This document shows, in pieces, positions 15,285-22,451 of a DNA stretch of 22,451 nt. Both the position numbers and the translations under genes were made by a program. Each line of letters begins with the position of its first letter. Positions within the stretch are counted from its first letter, which is position 1. This DNA is from Eubacteriales Family XIII. Incertae Sedis bacterium (GTDB taxonomy: Bacteria > Bacillota_A > Clostridia > Peptostreptococcales > Anaerovoracaceae). The stretch is from the NCBI GenBank assembly GCA_031278145.1, contig JAITLA010000107.1, positions 1 to 22,451 of the forward strand, in the 5' to 3' direction. The notes beneath the pieces are model-generated. The model saw nothing but the letters and a program-made list of their open reading frames with translations. It searched no databases and was not told the DNA's origin.

Positions 15285-17360
15285 TTACTTGACGAGGCCG
15301 AGCCGCGACATTTTTTTCACGATTGTGGACTGATTCAAGCCCAAGGCCACGGACATCTTTCGCGTCGTGCCGTATTGTTCGAGCGCTTTGTTCAACAGCA
15401 TCATCTCATACTCGTTCACGATATCCCTGTAGTTCTGGCGGAACCGGATCTCGTCGATCCGGCTCCAAAGGCCCCCGTTCCCGGTCAGCATCTCCTTGGA
15501 CAGGCTTTCTATCGTATCGCCCTCGCTCGTGACCACGGAGCGTTCCACCATGTTTTCCAATTCCCTTACGTTGCCCGGCCATTCGTAGTTCAGCATCTGC
15601 TTGACCGCAGAGGCGCTGAAGGACTTGGACAGCTTGTATTTCTCGTTGTATTTGCCCAAGAAATAGTGCAGGAGCGCGGGGATGTCTTCCTTTCTGTCGC
15701 GCAGGGGCAGCACGAAGATCGGCACCACGTTGAGCCTGTAGTAGAGATCCAAGCGGAAATGCCCCGACTGCACCATGGTGGCCAGATCCTTGTTCGTCGC
15801 GGCGATGACGCGCACGTCGATCTTCCTCGGGGCGATGCCGCCGAGGCGCATGATCTCTTGGGACTGCAGGACGCGCAGGAGCTTGACCTGCAGGCTGATC
15901 GGCAATGTGCCGATCTCGTCGAGGAAGACCGTGCCGTGGTTGGCGATCTCCAGTATGCCGCTCTTCCCCTTTTTCCCGGCGCCCGTGAAGGCCCCGGGCT
16001 CGTAGCCGAACAGCTCCGATTCGAGCAGGGTTTCCGGTATCGCGCCGCAGTTGATCTTCACAAAGGCCTTGTCCGACCTGTTCCCCGAGCTGTGCAGGAT
16101 CTCCGCCACGACCTCCTTGCCGACGCCGGATTCGCCCGTGACGAGCACGGTGGAATCCACCTTCGCAACCTGCTGTATCCGTTCCAGCAGGCGCCGGCTG
16201 TTGGGGTCCGTGAAGATGTATTTCTCCGCCGCCGCCGATTTTTTTATCTCCTGCCGATACAGGATCTCCAGTTGGTTCACCTGCCGCTCCAGCTCGTGCA
16301 TGCGGGTGATGTCCTGTATGTCCACGACGAAGCCGCTGTAGGCGCCGTCCTTCGCGATAATCGGATTCACCACGACCATGAGCCGCGTCTTTCCCATCCT
16401 CGCGTACAGCGGCAGGCACTGCGAAGCCTTGTCCCCGGCGGTCTTCCCCCGCTCGGAGAAGAGGCGCCTTAGGATGTCGGCCCCGAATATGTCCTTGTAG
16501 GCCTCGATGTTCTTTCCGATGATCGTTCCAATCGGTTCCGCGAAGATCTCCGCCACGGCCGTATTCACCTTGACGATGTCGCCTTTTTCGTCCGTCACGA
16601 GTATGCCGTCGGAGGAGGTTTCGATGATGGTTTCCAATTCCCGCATGAGCTCCTTGGTCTGCGACAGTTCCTCGTAGACGACGGCCAGCTCCGTGAAGTC
16701 GTTGATGATCGCGATGCCGATCTCGTGATCGCCGCTCACCTTTGTGCAGGTCACGAGAAGGGTCTTGTCCTCGAAGCGGATCTTGCGATTGATCGCCGGC
16801 CGGCCGGATTGCATGACCTCGGACAGGCCGGCCTGCGGGAAAACGTCGTTGATGTTCTTGCCTATCACCTCGTCGATGTCCACATTCAGGACCGCCGCGG
16901 CCGTGGGGTTGATCACGCGGATCTTCTCTGCGGCGTCGATGGTGACGATGCCGTTGTAGAGCCCCTTGATGATCGCGTCCAGCTCCAGGCGAAGCGTCTT
17001 CGTGGAGTTGTAATAGGCGCGTATCGTGTCCGGCATGGAATAAAGGCCCACCAGGCGCTCGTCCTTCACGACGGGCAGCGCGCTTACGGGCCGGCCGATC
17101 AACTCGTCGATGTCCTCTTCGGGGTCGATCACAATCGGGTTGCGGATCATGACCTCTTCCAGAAGGATGTTCTGATCGACGGCGTCATGCAGCAGGCGGA
17201 AGGCCCGCGCGAGGCTTATGATGCCCGTCATCGCGCCTTTTTCGTTTATGATGGGAATCCCGTTGGTCTTGTGGGCCGCAAAGACCGCGACGGCCTTCTC
17301 GAAGGGGTCCTTCTCGTTCAGGGTGATGGGATATTTGTTCATATACTGGCTTATTTCCAA
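15285..17360 (-). CDS. Sigma-54-dependent transcriptional activator (CBS-PAS-PAS-AAA+-HTH)
   Basis: An enhancer-binding protein that uses ATP to open sigma-54 promoters. In order, the 691 aa hold a CBS-domain pair (about 1-115), a first PAS domain (about 122-225), a second PAS (about 240-355), a short coiled linker, the AAA+ domain and a C-terminal helix-turn-helix. The AAA+ domain has Walker A GESGVGKE (409-416), the sigma-54 contact loop GAFTGA (456-461) and Walker B TVFLDE (477-482). The HTH region is TTRKMSVALGLNQSTIVKKMSRLGL near 665-689. There is no response-regulator receiver, so it likely senses a small molecule through CBS or PAS. The start is TTG at 17360, chosen because GGAGGG lies 8 nt upstream and the next ATG would trim the first CBS strand. 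Its neighbour across the gap is the operon with a sigma-54 promoter, so that is the likely target. Confidence 0.93.
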   Translation of the reverse strand: MEISQYMNKYPITLNEKDPFEKAVAVFAAHKTNGIPIINEKGAMTGIISLARAFRLLHDAVDQNILLEEVMIRNPIVIDPEEDIDELIGRPVSALPVVKDERLVGLYSMPDTIRAYYNSTKTLRLELDAIIKGLYNGIVTIDAAEKIRVINPTAAAVLNVDIDEVIGKNINDVFPQAGLSEVMQSGRPAINRKIRFEDKTLLVTCTKVSGDHEIGIAIINDFTELAVVYEELSQTKELMRELETIIETSSDGILVTDEKGDIVKVNTAVAEIFAEPIGTIIGKNIEAYKDIFGADILRRLFSERGKTAGDKASQCLPLYARMGKTRLMVVVNPIIAKDGAYSGFVVDIQDITRMHELERQVNQLEILYRQEIKKSAAAEKYIFTDPNSRRLLERIQQVAKVDSTVLVTGESGVGKEVVAEILHSSGNRSDKAFVKINCGAIPETLLESELFGYEPGAFTGAGKKGKSGILEIANHGTVFLDEIGTLPISLQVKLLRVLQSQEIMRLGGIAPRKIDVRVIAATNKDLATMVQSGHFRLDLYYRLNVVPIFVLPLRDRKEDIPALLHYFLGKYNEKYKLSKSFSASAVKQMLNYEWPGNVRELENMVERSVVTSEGDTIESLSKEMLTGNGGLWSRIDEIRFRQNYRDIVNEYEMMLLNKALEQYGTTRKMSVALGLNQSTIVKKMSRLGLVK

Positions 17361-17451
17361 CGCGCAAACCCTCCGTATTCCGTTCCCGAAGCACGGGCGC
17401 CCCTCCCTTGCTTCCCGAAAAATGCGTTATCCAGAACACACGAACCAAGCC

Positions 17452-17466
17452 TTATATGAAATATAA
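17452..17466. promoter_or_regulatory. AT-rich palindrome upstream of the activator gene
   Basis: A perfect TTATAT-GAA-ATATAA dyad lies about 92 bp upstream of the TTG start, within the only AT-rich stretch of the leader. A weak minus-strand promoter may overlap it (TAGACA, 17-bp spacer, CATATA). It may be an operator for this gene. Confidence 0.3.
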
Positions 17467-17527
17467 AACAAGAATTGTCTAATATGATATGGCGGCGGGC
17501 GCGGCTCGCGCGCGAAAACGCCGCCCC

Positions 17528-17612
17528 GTCATTGCGGGCGAAGCAAAATACCCGTTCGCCGCGCGGCGGCCGGTTGGCGTTGCCCGCTGCGCTCCGGGCA
17601 TAAGCAATCCAC
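17528..17612. repeat. GC-rich palindromic intergenic element
   Basis: The stretch begins CGTCATTGCGGGCGAAGC and ends AAGCAATCCACG. It contains the palindrome CGCCGCGCGGCG (17557-17568) and a GCCCG/CGGGC stem (17582-17599). From memory, the CGTCATTGCG...GCAATCC termini resemble a family of short dispersed repeats seen in several bacterial phyla. It lies between the DtxR-type gene and the activator gene and could act as a terminator for the former. Confidence 0.4.
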
Positions 17613-17632
17613 GCCTTGTCTTTGACCTATCC

Positions 17633-18025
17633 TTACCGCCCGGCCCCGGCCGCCGCGTCGCGATCCACAAGGCGCTTTTTGATCTGCGCGAAGGCCTCCG
17701 CGCTGATCACGTGCTCGATGCGGCACGCGTCCTTCGCCGCGATCTTCTGGTCCACGTCCAAGACCTCGACGAAATAGCGCGTGATCAGGAGATGACGCTC
17801 GTAGATGCCCTCCGCCGTCTGCTTGCCCATCGGCGTCAGGTGGATATTGCCGCCGTCGTCGATTGTGATGTATCCCGCATTCTTCAATATGCCCATGGCG
17901 CGGCTGATGCTCGGCTTCGAGAAGTTCATCTCCGTGGCGACATCGATGGACCGCACGTGCCCGCGCTCCTTTTGCAATATCAGAATGGTTTCGAGATAGT
18001 TTTCGCCGGACTCGTAAATTTTCAT
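17633..18025 (-). CDS. Short DtxR/IdeR-family metal-dependent repressor
   Basis: A 130-aa metalloregulator, probably sensing Fe(II) or Mn(II) and repressing metal-uptake genes. The N-terminal winged HTH spans about residues 5-65 (VRSIDVATEMNFSKPSISRAMGILKNAGYI), followed by the dimer and metal domain. Candidate ligands by alignment from memory are E12, H78, C101, E104 and H105. The sequence DACRIEHVIS matches the DtxR/IdeR cysteine type rather than the glutamate type of Bacillus MntR. There is no C-terminal SH3/FeoA-like domain, so it is the short form. The tail is Ala/Gly/Arg-rich. The ATG at 18025 is chosen over a GTG at 18034 because a GGGGG run lies at ribosome-binding distance. No metal transporter is adjacent. 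Confidence 0.88.
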   Translation of the reverse strand: MKIYESGENYLETILILQKERGHVRSIDVATEMNFSKPSISRAMGILKNAGYITIDDGGNIHLTPMGKQTAEGIYERHLLITRYFVEVLDVDQKIAAKDACRIEHVISAEAFAQIKKRLVDRDAAAGAGR

Positions 18026-18117
18026 GACCCGCACCCCCTGTCGTTTCCCGGCGTTTCGGAGCTTGAGGGCCTCTCGCTCCGGCGGACCGGCAAATGCGTC
18101 AAATGGATTATGTTATA

Positions 18118-18146
18118 AGCATATACGTTTTGCGGCGCGTTGTAAA
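18118..18146 (-). promoter_or_regulatory. Promoter of the DtxR-family gene, with dyad over the -10
   Basis: On the minus strand TTTACA (18146-18141), a 17-bp spacer and TATGCT (18123-18118) form a fair promoter about 90 bp upstream of the start. An imperfect dyad around TTATGTTATAAGCATAT (18108-18124) overlaps the -10 and may be an operator for autoregulation. A CGGAGC/GCTCCG hairpin (18057-18081) lies in the leader. Confidence 0.5.
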
Positions 18147-18281
18147 GTTTTTTTTGTTGCCGCAGGCAGAAATTGTGTTACCGTTGTTACGGTTCAGAGG
18201 CGGGCGGGGTATTGCGGTGCGGAAATATCCCGCGCGCCGGCGGGCCCTCACTCCGGACCGTCCCTTTTGCGGAAATGCGTC

Positions 18282-18452
18282 GTGGCCAAGCTCAAAAACG
18301 GCGCAATCGCGGCGACGATGCTCGGCCATGTCGAACAGAGCCACATGAATAAGCACTTCCACAAATATCTGAATGTGTCCATTCACAAATCACAGGAAAA
18401 TCCCCTCTTGCGAAACCTCTACGACGGGTTGAATCGCAACCACTGTTTCTGA
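18282..18452 (+). pseudogene. Possible gene remnant, unidentified (integrase-like tail)
   Basis: A frame opening at a GTG (18282) encodes 56 aa, VVAKLKNG... without the first V, ending LYDGLNRNHCF before a TGA. The middle, AATMLGHVEQSHMNKHFHKYLNVS, faintly resembles the LGH...Y end of tyrosine recombinases and has a natural protein composition. No ribosome binding site is visible and the sequence upstream in frame looks non-coding, so it may be a decayed 3' end. The call is weak. The rest of 18035-18651 holds the two flanking promoters, a CCCGC/GCGGG stem near 18229-18244, and nothing else recognised. Confidence 0.25.
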
Positions 18453-18597
18453 CATGCGGCCGCCGCGCGCATTCCGTTCGTGTAAGGCATTGTTTTCCGA
18501 TCAGCGTCGATGTGGATCACAACTTTATGACAGCGCCTTGACGCGCACAATACAACATCCGCGCATCGGAATGATATTCTGTTTTCCCATGTCGGTG

Positions 18598-18626
18598 TTG
18601 ATATTATTCCGATTCCGGTGTACAAT
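18598..18626 (+). promoter_or_regulatory. Sigma-70-type promoter of the Fic gene
   Basis: TTGATA (18598-18603), a 17-bp spacer and TACAAT (18621-18626) make a near-consensus promoter whose transcript would start about 20 bp before the GTG start codon. The leader is therefore very short and contains little beyond the GAGGTG ribosome binding site. Confidence 0.75.
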
Positions 18627-18651
18627 ACAGTATGAGAATCGAGGTGTTATC

Positions 18652-19566
18652 GTGGAATATATTGGCGTGCAACAGGCAGCGGAACAATGGGGCGTTTCGG
18701 ATCGGCGTGTGCGGTTGCTCTGTGAGCGGGAAAAAATCGAAGGTGTTGTCCGGGAAGGTCGTTCGTACAAAATACCCGCCAATGCTGTGAAGCCGCTTGA
18801 TGGCCGCATTTTGCGTGGCAAAATCATACCGCAAGAATATGCTGCCATATTTGCGCGGGTTGATACACTCAAAGCACAAATCCGTAAGCGTCGCCCTTTC
18901 ACGCAAGGGGAGTTAAGGCGCTTGCAAGAGGAATTCCTTGTAGAGTTCACATACAACTCCAACGCCATTGAGGGCAATACCCTAACGCTGCGGGAAACGG
19001 CACTGGTGCTGGAAGGCATTACCATAGATAAAAAGCCACTTAAAGATCATCTGGAGGCTGTTGGCCACCGGGATGCTTTCTTATATGTTCAACGGCTTGT
19101 TACAAAAAAGGCGCCGCTGTCCGAAAAGATGATCAAGGACATCCATGCGCTTGTGCTGATGGACAGGCCCGATGACAAAGGCGCATACCGCAGGATCCCC
19201 GTGACGATAATGGGTGCATACCATGAACCGCCGCCGCCGTATTTAGTGCCCATGCGGATGGAACGGTTCATCGCCGCCCAAAAAGAAGTGAGGCGCCATC
19301 CTATTGAGAACGCCGCCTTGTTTCACTTGGATTTTGAGGGTGTTCACCCTTTCATTGACGGCAACGGACGAACAGGCCGGTTGCTTCTTAACCTTATGCT
19401 GATGCAGCGGGGCTACCCGCCGATTGACGTGAAATTTGCGGATAGAAAACGATACTACGCCTGCTTCGATAGCTATTATAAGGACAAGTCCGCCACGCCG
19501 ATGGTGGAAATGGTTTCGGAATATTTGGAAGAACGTCTGGGGCGGTATTTGGAAATCCTCTTGTAG
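18652..19566 (+). CDS. Fic-domain protein with N-terminal DNA-binding domain
   Basis: Fic proteins usually transfer AMP from ATP to a target hydroxyl group. This 304-aa protein has an N-terminal excisionase/MerR-like helix-turn-helix (about 1-45, YIGVQQAAEQWGVSDRRVRLLCEREKIEG). The Fic core carries the full motif HPFIDGNGRTGR (232-243) with catalytic H232. An inhibitory-helix motif S103-N-A-I-E107-G lies N-terminal to the core, marking a class II, self-inhibited Fic. The start is GTG at 18652, behind GAGGTG and right after a good promoter; the frame upstream has no protein character. It is on the opposite strand from, and converges with, vanX. The target is unknown. It may regulate its own gene or a toxin-like activity, but no partner gene is adjacent. 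Confidence 0.92.
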   Translation: MEYIGVQQAAEQWGVSDRRVRLLCEREKIEGVVREGRSYKIPANAVKPLDGRILRGKIIPQEYAAIFARVDTLKAQIRKRRPFTQGELRRLQEEFLVEFTYNSNAIEGNTLTLRETALVLEGITIDKKPLKDHLEAVGHRDAFLYVQRLVTKKAPLSEKMIKDIHALVLMDRPDDKGAYRRIPVTIMGAYHEPPPPYLVPMRMERFIAAQKEVRRHPIENAALFHLDFEGVHPFIDGNGRTGRLLLNLMLMQRGYPPIDVKFADRKRYYACFDSYYKDKSATPMVEMVSEYLEERLGRYLEILL

Positions 19567-19575
19567 TTCCCTAAG

Positions 19576-19606
19576 CGAATACTATTTTTTGTTTTTCACT
19601 TATTCG
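19576..19606. terminator. Possible weak shared terminator between the Fic gene and vanX
   Basis: A CGAATA/TATTCG dyad (19576-19581 with 19601-19606) encloses a T-rich tract, CTATTTTTTGTTTTT, in the 33-bp gap between the converging genes. The stem is only 6 bp with a long loop, so the call is tentative. Confidence 0.3.
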
Positions 19607-20223
19607 AGATAGTCCCTGTCAAGCGGGAAATCAAAATATCTGTCGGGGTATGGCTCATTTCTCAAAACATAATGCCACCATTCATATTCATATGGTTCAA
19701 ATCCGCTATATTCCATAATGGAACATAATAGCTTGCGGTGTTTCGCTTCAACCTCTAAAACATCATTTGACGTATGATGTGAGCGCTTGTCCATAAAATC
19801 AAAGTCACTTCCCATAGGAACAATCGCGCCGGTATCCAACCCAAAAAGTGTAAGGTCAATCGCGCTTCCACGACTATGGCTCGACTTTGAAGCTACATAT
19901 CCCTTTGAAATCATTTCGCTTCGTTTAATATTCGGATAGTGTTTTTCCTTTGTACGTCCATCTTCCGGCTGCATAGACCAATGTGAAAAACAATCTACCG
20001 CACGTTGAGGGCGATATCCGTCCCAAAGAAGCAAGCCGTATCCAAGAGCCGCCGCTTGCTCCTTTGCTTTCGTTAGCGCAGCCGCCAGCGCGTATGTTCC
20101 CGCTATACGATTGACTTCGTATCCCTCAACCGGCTTCCCGGTGAAATTATCCCATGTGGCGTATTTAGCGTCCCAACGAACTCCGCGCAACACTTCGTCC
20201 AAAAATACAAAGCCTTTTTCCAT
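19600..20223 (-). CDS. vanX: D-alanyl-D-alanine dipeptidase VanX
   Basis: A zinc dipeptidase in the cytoplasm that destroys D-Ala-D-Ala so that only D-Ala-D-Lac enters the cell wall. The 207-aa product starts MEKGFVFLDEVLRGVRWDAKYATWDNFTGKP, very close to enterococcal VanX. Counted from this start, the catalytic residues fall at the canonical numbers: R71 (DGYRP), H116 and D123 (SSHSRGSAIDL), E181 and H184 (EWWHY). A GTG at 20232 would add three residues, but AAGGGGG (20232-20238) overlaps it and lies 8 nt before the ATG at 20223, which decides the start. It begins just past the ligase stop and is last in the van operon. All active-site residues are intact. Confidence 0.96.
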   Translation of the reverse strand: MEKGFVFLDEVLRGVRWDAKYATWDNFTGKPVEGYEVNRIAGTYALAAALTKAKEQAAALGYGLLLWDGYRPQRAVDCFSHWSMQPEDGRTKEKHYPNIKRSEMISKGYVASKSSHSRGSAIDLTLFGLDTGAIVPMGSDFDFMDKRSHHTSNDVLEVEAKHRKLLCSIMEYSGFEPYEYEWWHYVLRNEPYPDRYFDFPLDRDYLE

Positions 20224-20228
20224 CCCGC

Positions 20229-21260
20229 TCACCCCCTTATTGCCAACGCTATAAGGCGGTCAACAATCTCGGAAATCGTTATTCCGGCAACATTCATCAT
20301 GCGTGGATAGCGGCTATACGACGTAAAACCCGGCAGCGTATTAACCTCATTGAGTACAATGCTCCCGTCCTCCTGTAAGAACATATCAACGCGGGAAAGC
20401 CCCTTGCAGCCGAGAGCCTTATAAATTGCTTTCGCCGTTTCCTGTACCTCTATGCGCTTCCCTGCCTTAATATTTGCAGGAATGGTAACCATTGTGTTTT
20501 CGGAGCCGTTTTCCGGGTTGGCCTCTTGATGAATACGAAAAATGCCGTGCGATAGCGTGATTTGGTCTACCTCCCCAACAGATAGGTCAGATCCGTTACC
20601 CAATACGGCACAACCCACTTCAATGCCTGAAACCGCTTGCTCAATCAGGATTTTGCTATCATATTGTCTTGCCGTTTCTATGGCAGCGTGTAGCTCATTT
20701 AAGCCATTAACTTTTGTTACACCGAAAGACGAGCCGGAACGTGCCGGTTTGACGAAACCGGGGTATGTTACGGCATCTGCTTTCGGCGTGTCGCCATCAT
20801 GCAAAATCAAAAATTCGGGAGTGCGGAAACCGGCATCTCTAACAACAATGTACGTCAAGGATTTATCCATACATACCACCGAGCTTTGAATGTCACAACC
20901 CACATAGGGGATGCCGGACAATTCAAATAATCCTTGTATTGCGCCATCTTCACCTGTCTTGCCATGCAAAACAGGGAATGCAACATCTATCCGTTGGATT
21001 TGATATTCACCATTTTTTGCGATAATCAGACCGTGCGCTGCCCTGTCCGGCGATAGTGCGGCAGAACGGCAATCGCCGCTCTCCCATTCGGCGCAAGGTT
21101 GGTCACATATTTTCCATGTGCCGGTTTTGGTAATCCCAATATAAACAGGCTCGTATTTTTCTGTGTCAATATGACGTGCTATCTCTTTAGCGGACTTTAT
21201 TGAAACATCATGTTCCTCTGAACAGCCCCCAAACAGGATGGCAACTTTCAATTTATCCAT
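20229..21260 (-). CDS. D-alanine--D-lactate ligase (VanA/VanB/VanD/VanM type)
   Basis: An ATP-grasp ligase joining D-Ala to D-lactate, giving glycopeptide-resistant peptidoglycan precursors. From ATG 21260 it is 343 aa, the same length as VanA, and starts MDKLKVAILFGGCSEEHDVS. The omega loop reads SHGIFRIHQE with H244, the residue that marks D-Lac rather than D-Ala or D-Ser specificity. Other shared blocks are FPVLHGKTGEDGAIQGLFELSGIPYVGCDIQSS, KPARSGSSFG and LNEVNTLPGFTSYSRYPRMM. It resembles VanA, VanB and VanD to similar degrees by eye, so no letter is assigned. The frame opens 24 bp earlier, but that segment lies inside vanH. The start overlaps the vanH stop by a few bases and the stop lies just before vanX. 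Confidence 0.95.
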   Translation of the reverse strand: MDKLKVAILFGGCSEEHDVSIKSAKEIARHIDTEKYEPVYIGITKTGTWKICDQPCAEWESGDCRSAALSPDRAAHGLIIAKNGEYQIQRIDVAFPVLHGKTGEDGAIQGLFELSGIPYVGCDIQSSVVCMDKSLTYIVVRDAGFRTPEFLILHDGDTPKADAVTYPGFVKPARSGSSFGVTKVNGLNELHAAIETARQYDSKILIEQAVSGIEVGCAVLGNGSDLSVGEVDQITLSHGIFRIHQEANPENGSENTMVTIPANIKAGKRIEVQETAKAIYKALGCKGLSRVDMFLQEDGSIVLNEVNTLPGFTSYSRYPRMMNVAGITISEIVDRLIALAIRG

Positions 21261-22221
21261 ATAATTTACTTCTTTCAAAATCAAGACAGTTCAAAATGGT
21301 TTTTTCAACAGTATCGTGCAATGCCCGCTCGGTGTGGTAGGCCGTATGCGGTGTAATTATTACATTTGGCATCTTTTGAAGTTCAAGTAAAAATTGGTTT
21401 TCTATCGGTTTCTGTGTGCAATCAAAATAGAAAAGCCCTTCCTCGTCCTCCAACACATCCAATGCTGCGCCACCAAGTTTTCCGTTTTTTAATGCTTTAA
21501 TAAGCGCGTATGTATCCACAATTCCGCCACGGGCAGTATTGATAAGATATGCGCCCTGCTTCATGCTTTCAATCTGTTTGCGGCCAATCAGATGATAGGT
21601 GTCTGTATCGAGTGGCACATGAATGGTAAGAAGGTCGCTTTTTTGCAGCAAGTCATTCAAGGATACATAATCAGCCGTGACCTCCTTGCTGCGGCCATAT
21701 GCCAATACATGACAACCGAACCCCTGTAACCGCTCTATAACAGCCTTGCCTATATGCCCGGTTCCAATTACCCCGACAGTCATATCACGCAATTCTTTTC
21801 CACGGGCGATATCCAATCTGAAATCGTTTTTTTCCGCGCTGCTCACAATCGATTTTGCGCCCCGTACCGCTATCAACATAAGCATCATTGTATAATCGGC
21901 AACGCTCCCCGGCGAATATGCCGCGTTCCCCACGGCAATACCCATATTTTTGGCGGCTTTTATATCTATGTGATTAAAGCCAACGCTTCGGGTGGAAATA
22001 TATTTCACTCCGGCATTTTTAAGTGCGGCAATGGTAGGTTTGGAAACCTCGGATTTATGCCCCACACTAATACATTGATTGCCGGGGTATAACTTTGCGT
22101 TGGCTTCCGATACGGGAGAACTTGTAATGACGGGTACGACCCCAAAGCGCGGTGAAAGCGCATTGAACGCTTTGGCTTCATCCGGCTCACAACCGTAAAC
22201 GGTAATACCAATATTCCTCAT
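21253..22221 (-). CDS. vanH: D-lactate dehydrogenase VanH
   Basis: Reduces pyruvate to D-lactate, the substrate of the adjacent ligase. The 322-aa protein belongs to the D-isomer-specific 2-hydroxyacid dehydrogenases, with NAD motif GTGHIG (153-158) and the catalytic triad at the positions reported for VanH: R231 (ARGGIVDT), E260 and H292 (TPHTAYHT). The ATG at 22221 has AGAGAGG about seven bases upstream. It is first in the vanH-ligase-vanX operon and its last codons overlap the ligase start. Upstream, a TTGACA occurs at 22291-22296 (minus strand) without a well-spaced -10, so the promoter is not clear. The regulatory genes vanR and vanS are not in the window. Confidence 0.95.
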   Translation of the reverse strand: MRNIGITVYGCEPDEAKAFNALSPRFGVVPVITSSPVSEANAKLYPGNQCISVGHKSEVSKPTIAALKNAGVKYISTRSVGFNHIDIKAAKNMGIAVGNAAYSPGSVADYTMMLMLIAVRGAKSIVSSAEKNDFRLDIARGKELRDMTVGVIGTGHIGKAVIERLQGFGCHVLAYGRSKEVTADYVSLNDLLQKSDLLTIHVPLDTDTYHLIGRKQIESMKQGAYLINTARGGIVDTYALIKALKNGKLGGAALDVLEDEEGLFYFDCTQKPIENQFLLELQKMPNVIITPHTAYHTERALHDTVEKTILNCLDFERSKLYG

Positions 22222-22335
22222 GCAATTACCTCTCTTTTTTCAAAAATTACGGCAAGTTTCGGATTAAAACCTTGTTTTCTTGATCAATCATGTCAAAGCC
22301 CGTGCTTGTGTTATAAACCACCCCTCAGCAAGACC

Positions 22336-22451
22336 GAGGCCACTGAAAAAGTCGGCATTGGGCGCAGAACACATGGGGACGGTTCATTTGTGTAACACAT
22401 ACAATGTTGGAATTGCGCGATTTACCGGCACGGGCCACAGTGCCAAACCTG
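22336..22451. repeat. 116-bp dispersed element (copy 2), inverted, cut by the window end
   Basis: Matches the reverse complement of 3947-4062 at 114 of 116 positions. Its inner edge (GAGGCCACTG, from 22336) coincides exactly with the end of copy 1 at 4062, defining one boundary of the element. The other boundary lies beyond the window. Between it and vanH (22222-22335) no gene is seen, only AT-rich sequence with a TTGATCAA palindrome at 22280-22287. Confidence 0.8.

Noticed and set aside
22263..22296. TTGACA upstream of vanH as a promoter
   Set aside because: A good -35 hexamer, but the only -10-like sequence (TTTAAT) is 22 bp away. Not called as a promoter.

Overview
The window looks like chromosome from a strictly anaerobic, fairly GC-rich Firmicute of the class Clostridia. 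The evidence is a class III (oxygen-sensitive, glycyl-radical) ribonucleotide reductase with its activase, a complete short-chain acyl-CoA (butyrate-type) gene set with its own electron-transfer flavoprotein, a sigma-54 activator, strong AGGAGG-type ribosome binding sites, and a vanH-ligase-vanX cluster of the kind found in gut Firmicutes. No rRNA, tRNA or CRISPR array was seen. The genus cannot be named from the sequence alone.

Layout. (1) 11-2904, minus: nrdD-nrdG, with a consensus promoter at 3018-3046 whose -10 overlaps an NrdR-box-like site. (2) 2905-4196: repeat-rich DNA around one small membrane-anchored hypothetical gene (3322-3834). It holds a twin-hairpin element between 30-bp direct repeats, a 99-bp-period repeat, and one copy of a 116-bp element. 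(3) 4197-14927, minus: nine co-directional genes. In transcription order they are hbd, crt, thiolase, long acyl-CoA dehydrogenase, CoA-transferase, MFS carrier, short acyl-CoA dehydrogenase, etfB and etfA. A textbook -24/-12 sigma-54 promoter (15004-15019) lies just upstream of hbd. (4) 15285-17360, minus: the likely activator of that promoter, a CBS-PAS-PAS-AAA+-HTH enhancer-binding protein. (5) 17633-18025, minus: a short DtxR/IdeR-type metal regulator. (6) 18035-19566: an intergenic stretch with a possible gene remnant, then on the plus strand an HTH-Fic protein with its own promoter. (7) 19600-22221, minus: vanH, D-Ala-D-Lac ligase and vanX, more AT-rich than the rest and so probably acquired. 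(8) 22336-22451: a second copy of the 116-bp element, inverted relative to the copy at 3947-4062.

How the genes work together. The nine-gene block can be read as one cycle. An organic acid enters through the MFS carrier and is converted to its CoA thioester by the CoA-transferase. One or both acyl-CoA dehydrogenases oxidise it with EtfAB as electron acceptor, then it is hydrated (Crt), oxidised again (Hbd) and cleaved by the thiolase. The same enzymes run in reverse would make butyrate. The carrier, the second unusual dehydrogenase, the atypical thiolase and the dedicated sigma-54 activator make a substrate-induced catabolic operon a reasonable hypothesis; the substrate is unknown. The van genes would replace D-Ala-D-Ala with D-Ala-D-Lac in peptidoglycan precursors and give glycopeptide resistance. 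No vanRS regulator is visible, but the window ends just upstream of vanH.
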